64,000 nucleotides of DNA, from assembly GCA_004352715.1 (NCBI GenBank), contig SCFE01000024.1:673088-737087 (forward strand), read 5' to 3'. Origin of the DNA: Hofstenia miamia (lineage: Eukaryota; Xenacoelomorpha; Acoela). The notes below the pieces were generated by a model. It saw only the letters and a program-made list of their open reading frames with translations. It searched no databases and was not told the origin of the DNA. The translations under genes and the position numbers were made by a program. Positions within the stretch are counted from its first letter, which is position 1. Each line of letters opens with the position of its first letter. Positions 59,600 through 64,000 of this stretch are shown in pieces.

Positions 59600-60551
59600 A
59601 TGGCAGCAAAAGTGATATATAATGCATTTTTTTATTGACAGTGATCAGTCACGTCACGCTATGCACTTAGTCAAAGAAAGGTTAAGCGAGTTGTATGATA
59701 TTAAGTCACCAGAACACAAAGTACATGTAAGTTAGAGTTGGAGTAAGAAACTTTTTGAAACTGGTTGTTGTGTGTTTGACCGTGCAAGGTCTGGGCGACT
59801 TGATGAAAAAGGTGATGCAGTTCGTAATGCAGCAATGGCAATTTGATATGATACAAAATTATCAGTTCATACTGCATCTGATGATCGTGAGGTCAAGTAT
59901 GCATCATATTTCAAGAAAGCAGTTACCCCTAAGACCAACAAAAGTCCAATTTCTTAACCATCTGGATTATGAAAACTTAACGAATTGTTGTGAAATTTTT
60001 AATGCATATCCAATGAAATGATATTTTAACAAACTGTTTTTAGTGATAACTGTTCAATTAAATTGTTTCTGGTAATAATCTAATTGTTTTTGGACCCTTC
60101 TTTATTAATGTCAAAATTAATAGAGCAAGATGAATTTCTTCCGGAATTGAAAAGAAGGGAAATACTGGATTGCCACTTTCAACAAGATAAGGACACCCCC
60201 TCATACTGTTCGGGAAACTCAGGAATTCTTAAATCAAGCTTTTCCAAATCGTTGGGTGGGACAGTTTGGTCATGTACCTTGGCATGGAAGAAGTACATAC
60301 CTCTCGTCATGTGACAATGATTTTATCTGAGATGTGTTTAAAGATTTTGACTTTTTGTCAAAAAATCACTCTCGTTCCTATTGGAGATTAAAGTTATGCA
60401 TAGATTTGAAAGGACTGCAAGTGTCGCATATGATCATTAAATGTATTACATTGAACATTTATTGTAAATTAAGAACTACATCTGTGAATTCACATTTCTA
60501 TTAAAAAAGTAATAACATTTGAGAGGGAGAAACTTCTGGGACACCCTGTAA
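59600..60551 (+). pseudogene. mariner-like transposase remnant
   Basis: The N-terminal part (59620-59850) reads LVKERLSELYDIKSPEHKVH and CVFDRARSGRLDEKGDAVRN, a helix-turn-helix linker with the RSGR motif common in this superfamily. The C-terminal part (60084-60314) has CHFQQDKDTPSY, the second catalytic Asp region (QQDGAPPH in relatives, altered here), and in another frame FPNRWVGQFGHVPW. The element ends CCCAGAAGTTTCTCCC (complement) and ACACCCTGTA at 60551. No left terminal repeat was found. Many frameshifts. Confidence 0.65.
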
Positions 60552-60672
60552 AAATTTATCCTATTTTTGGTAAAATGTTTGGAATAGAATATTTTTTTTC
60601 AGGAGTCTGCAGTGCTAGAAAATTTAATTGTTGGACGAGTCTGCATACGATGCAGCCCCCCCCCCCCCCCCC

Positions 60673-61653
60673 NNNNNNNNNNNNNNNNNNNNNNNNNNNN
60701 NNNNNNNNNNNNNNNNNNNNNNNNNNNNNNNNNNNNNNNNNNNNNNNNNNNNNNNNNNNNNNNNNNNNNNNNNNNNNNNNNNNNNNNNNNNNNNNNNNNN
60801 NNNNNNNNNNNNNNNNNNNNNNNNNNNNNNNNNNNNNNNNNNNNNNNNNNNNNNNNNNNNNNNNNNNNNNNNNNNNNNNNNNNNNNNNNNNNNNNNNNNN
60901 NNNNNNNNNNNNNNNNNNNNNNNNNNNNNNNNNNNNNNNNNNNNNNNNNNNNNNNNNNNNNNNNNNNNNNNNNNNNNNNNNNNNNNNNNNNNNNNNNNNN
61001 NNNNNNNNNNNNNNNNNNNNNNNNNNNNNNNNNNNNNNNNNNNNNNNNNNNNNNNNNNNNNNNNNNNNNNNNNNNNNNNNNNNNNNNNNNNNNNNNNNNN
61101 NNNNNNNNNNNNNNNNNNNNNNNNNNNNNNNNNNNNNNNNNNNNNNNNNNNNNNNNNNNNNNNNNNNNNNNNNNNNNNNNNNNNNNNNNNNNNNNNNNNN
61201 NNNNNNNNNNNNNNNNNNNNNNNNNNNNNNNNNNNNNNNNNNNNNNNNNNNNNNNNNNNNNNNNNNNNNNNNNNNNNNNNNNNNNNNNNNNNNNNNNNNN
61301 NNNNNNNNNNNNNNNNNNNNNNNNNNNNNNNNNNNNNNNNNNNNNNNNNNNNNNNNNNNNNNNNNNNNNNNNNNNNNNNNNNNNNNNNNNNNNNNNNNNN
61401 NNNNNNNNNNNNNNNNNNNNNNNNNNNNNNNNNNNNNNNNNNNNNNNNNNNNNNNNNNNNNNNNNNNNNNNNNNNNNNNNNNNNNNNNNNNNNNNNNNNN
61501 NNNNNNNNNNNNNNNNNNNNNNNNNNNNNNNNNNNNNNNNNNNNNNNNNNNNNNNNNNNNNNNNNNNNNNNNNNNNNNNNNNNNNNNNNNNNNNNNNNNN
61601 NNNNNNNNNNNNNNNNNNNNNNNNNNNNNNNNNNNNNNNNNNNNNNNNNNNNN
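60673..61653. other. Assembly gap (981 N) between poly(C) runs
   Basis: Both flanks are runs of more than ten C, so the gap is a homopolymer break. Confidence 1.
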
Positions 61654-61869
61654 CCCCCCCCCCCCCCCCCCACCTGGGAGTAGCACTATTCTCTTTGCTT
61701 TAATTTTCGTTCCCATTTCAGTTTTCCATCCTTTTAGGAGCGCCACTCTGTGGAAGGCGACTTCCTTAACATTTTTGTTAGTCATAGAAAGCAACTAAGC
61801 ACTGTCAAATAACCATCAAGGTCCCTTCACGTGGAGGCAGTTAAAGAACTCTTGATCACCAGAGGCTAA

Positions 61870-62990
61870 TGGTGCTGTGAGGTTTTCTCCTCAGCACTGT
61901 GTTGCACATGGTAGATCCTCATGGAGTTACCGCATTATCTTCTTATTGGGCGTCGGAGGAAAAATCCTTGCAAAAATACTGCATAGCAGGCTGGATCAAT
62001 TGCTGGGTAATAAGCATACGCTCCCACAAACTCAATTTGGTTTTAGATCAGCCTCCTGTGCAGGCCATTCATGTGCTGAGGTAAGCCCAGGAAGCTGCTA
62101 GGTACAGAAGGAAAACCTTCTTGCGTGTTTCATGGATATCGAAAAGGCCTTTGATTCCGTTCCAATGCAAGTAATTCGGCAGTGTCTAGCAGCAATTGGT
62201 GTGCCCAAGCGGATAATCAAGATCGTTAAGTCCTTTCATGATTCACCGATTGCACACATTCGAGGCAAAGGCGTAAGCTTTCGGCTTGACCGTGGAGTTC
62301 GACAACAATGTGTGTTTATTCCCTGCTTATTTAACCTCCTTTTCCACTATTTGAATTGTGAGGGACTCCATAGAACCCCCAGAGGAATTGTTTTCTACTC
62401 TTTCTTTGGTGAAGGAGAAGTGAAACTTAAGCATATCGAGTATGCGGATGATCTTTGCCTTTTCAGCAGGTCTGGGGAACAAATACAAAGCATCTAGATG
62501 ATATAGTTACAGTTCTAGCGTCACTAGGTATAATTATTCTGTACCAAAGACCAAGTGCATGTGATTATAAAGAGTATCGGAAAGAGCTTCTGGAAGAGTT
62601 CATGTCTCTGGAAAGAACAGTGAATTCGTATCAGAGTTTAAGTACTTATGCGTGATGATCAGCACTGCTGTGACAGCCCTCTCTGAAGCAAGAAATTGGT
62701 GCAATGGTGTTGTTGGCAAGATCTTACGATATTGGCAAGTAGCACCTCAGAATGGATTTGCAAATCACTCTCTTACCTTCTCTTACGAGGCGTTATGGTA
62801 CTCTCTTTGACCTATGCGTCTGAGACGTGGGCAAAAGCTGCTAAGGAGCTGGAGATGTTTGAAGCTTCCATGAACACCTGTAAAAGGGTCTTTTGTGGTA
62901 TCTTACTCTGGGATGCATTAACCAAGGGCAAAGTTTACGGATTTTTGCCTTTCCAACAAGTGTGCACAATAGTAGCACGTAGTGCTTAAC
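61870..62990 (+). pseudogene. RTE-like non-LTR RT, broken
   Basis: Blocks in order: GKILAKILHSRLDQLL and LPQTQFGFR (61877-62101), MDIEKAFDSVPMQVIRQCL, then RGVRQQCVFIPCLFN and the catalytic IEYADDLCLF (62132-62497), and the C-terminal TYASETWAKAAKELEMFE (62696-62989), a motif of RTE/BovB-type elements. Frameshifts near 62100, 62490 and 62650. In GVRQQC the usual G of the RQGC-like block is Q. The 5' part lies in or before the gap. Confidence 0.8.
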
Positions 62991-63137
62991 TTTTGTTAGC
63001 CGGATGATATTGCACAGTGAAAGCATAACTAGTAATCAGCCCCTTGAGTTAGCAAAGACCAAGGCATTAATAGTTTCTGAAGGTAATGGCCACATCGTAA
63101 GTGAACGCAAAAGTCAGTGGTGGGGGAAAGCGGTTGG

Positions 63138-63356
63138 TACTTGATGTACAGTGGTTAATGTGACGTTNNNNNNNNNNNNNNNNNNNNNNNNNNNNNNNNN
63201 NNNNNNNNNNNNNNNNNNNNNNNNNNNNNNNNNNNNNNNNNNNNNNNNNNNNNNNNNNNNNNNNNNNNNNNNNNNNNNNNNNNNNNNNNNNNNNNNNNNN
63301 NNNNNNNNNNNNNNNNNNNNNNNNNNTACTTGATGTACAGTGGTTAATGTGACGTT
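63138..63356 (+). repeat. 30-bp direct repeat flanking a 159-N gap
   Basis: 63138-63167 equals 63327-63356 (TACTTGATGTACAGTGGTTA...). The gap (63168-63326) may be spurious, caused by overlapping contig ends. Confidence 0.85.
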
Positions 63357-63967
63357 AATCTGAGGGAGTATCAGATATTTTCCACGTTGACTACATCATG
63401 CTTTAAAGATACGAAAGGTAGTGAAGCTATTCACAAATTTGGAGGTCTGATCAAAAGTGACACAGATTTGATCCAAAGGAGATTTTCTGGAGGGGGGGGG
63501 GTCTTCGCAACAGTGCGAAAGTTTACACATGTCAGTACGTAACACTCATTTCCAATGTCTGCAAAATATGTGAGGATGACGGAAAATTATACCTATATTC
63601 TAATAAATGATTCTGTTACAAAATTCAAGTATGTAAAATGAAAAAATATCATATTCACAAAGTTTTGTATCGCTATGGTAATAGGCTTCTGAAATATGGA
63701 TTTTCAAGTTTTTTAAACAACTCCATTGATATAAATTTCATTTATGTAATAGGATTTTCACACAGTTTGTATATAAATTGAACTATGTGCAGGTGTGCAA
63801 CTAGAAAAATTGGAAACTTGATAAACAGGATTTTTTTCAGACTTATTTAATGCAAATTGCATCAAACTGTTTTAACTATTCAAGTATTAGTCAACTACAA
63901 ACACTCAGACGCTATTTACAGTTTGCAAATTAAATTTACAATTATTGACAAAGCCGACAATTGTGGC

Positions 63968-63969
<2 letters not shown>
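63357..63969. other. Non-coding stretch
   Basis: AT-rich with a poly-G run at about 63493. Nothing recognised. Confidence 0.5.

Positions 63970-64000
<31 letters not shown>
63970..64000. repeat. (TA)n microsatellite at window end
   Basis: TA dinucleotides to the last base. Confidence 0.95.

Noticed and set aside
60556-61798. Several frames of 350-410 codons with poly-Pro or poly-Gly
   Set aside because: They are produced by the 981-N gap and poly(C) runs.

Overview
The window looks like nuclear DNA of an invertebrate animal. It is AT-rich, has spliced genes with GT-AG introns, carries a dynein LC8 gene of metazoan type, and is packed with eukaryotic transposons. The species cannot be named from sequence alone. 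No tRNA, rRNA or CRISPR locus is visible. Only three loci look like intact host genes: two near-identical receptor genes and one dynein light chain. Most of the rest is decayed mobile DNA.

Layout. 0-4 kb holds a Penelope-like element (PLE) with an inverted copy of its own end at bases 1-262, split by a dead Tc1 element, then a second dead Tc1-like transposase. 5.3-6.9 kb is a decayed paralogue of the receptor gene. 9.5-17.5 kb holds a deleted mariner, a Polinton/Maverick remnant (adenain-like protease and two tandem penton-like genes, all broken), a short hAT-type element and a second PLE remnant. 18.2-41.0 kb is a giant inverted repeat: two arms of about 10.9 kb around a gap of exactly 1000 N. 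Each arm carries one complete three-exon gene for a 980-residue protein with a signal peptide, about 12 LDL-receptor class A modules and a rhodopsin-type 7TM domain. The genes are convergent, and PLE ends meet head to head at the centre.

41.4-44.2 kb is a broken Ty3/gypsy element (gag, protease, start of RT). 44.6-48.1 kb has two tandem arrays built on the near-palindrome TTTTGTGGATTCCACAAAA, one of them inside a foldback-type element. 45.8-50.6 kb holds hAT-type elements with 8-bp target duplications, one nested in another. 52.9 kb is an intronless LC8 dynein light chain. 54.0-59.5 kb holds two non-LTR retrotransposons of CR1/L2 type in opposite directions. 59.6-60.5 kb is a mariner-like remnant and 61.9-63.0 kb an RTE-like RT remnant.

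The most interesting signals are the inverted pair of LDLa-rich receptor genes with a patch suggesting gene conversion, the hammerhead-ribozyme-like core in the PLE ends, the foldback element with its palindromic array, and a long hairpin at 53.9 kb. Several assembly gaps lie in simple repeats or between identical flanks, so parts of the layout, the palindrome included, may be affected by assembly.
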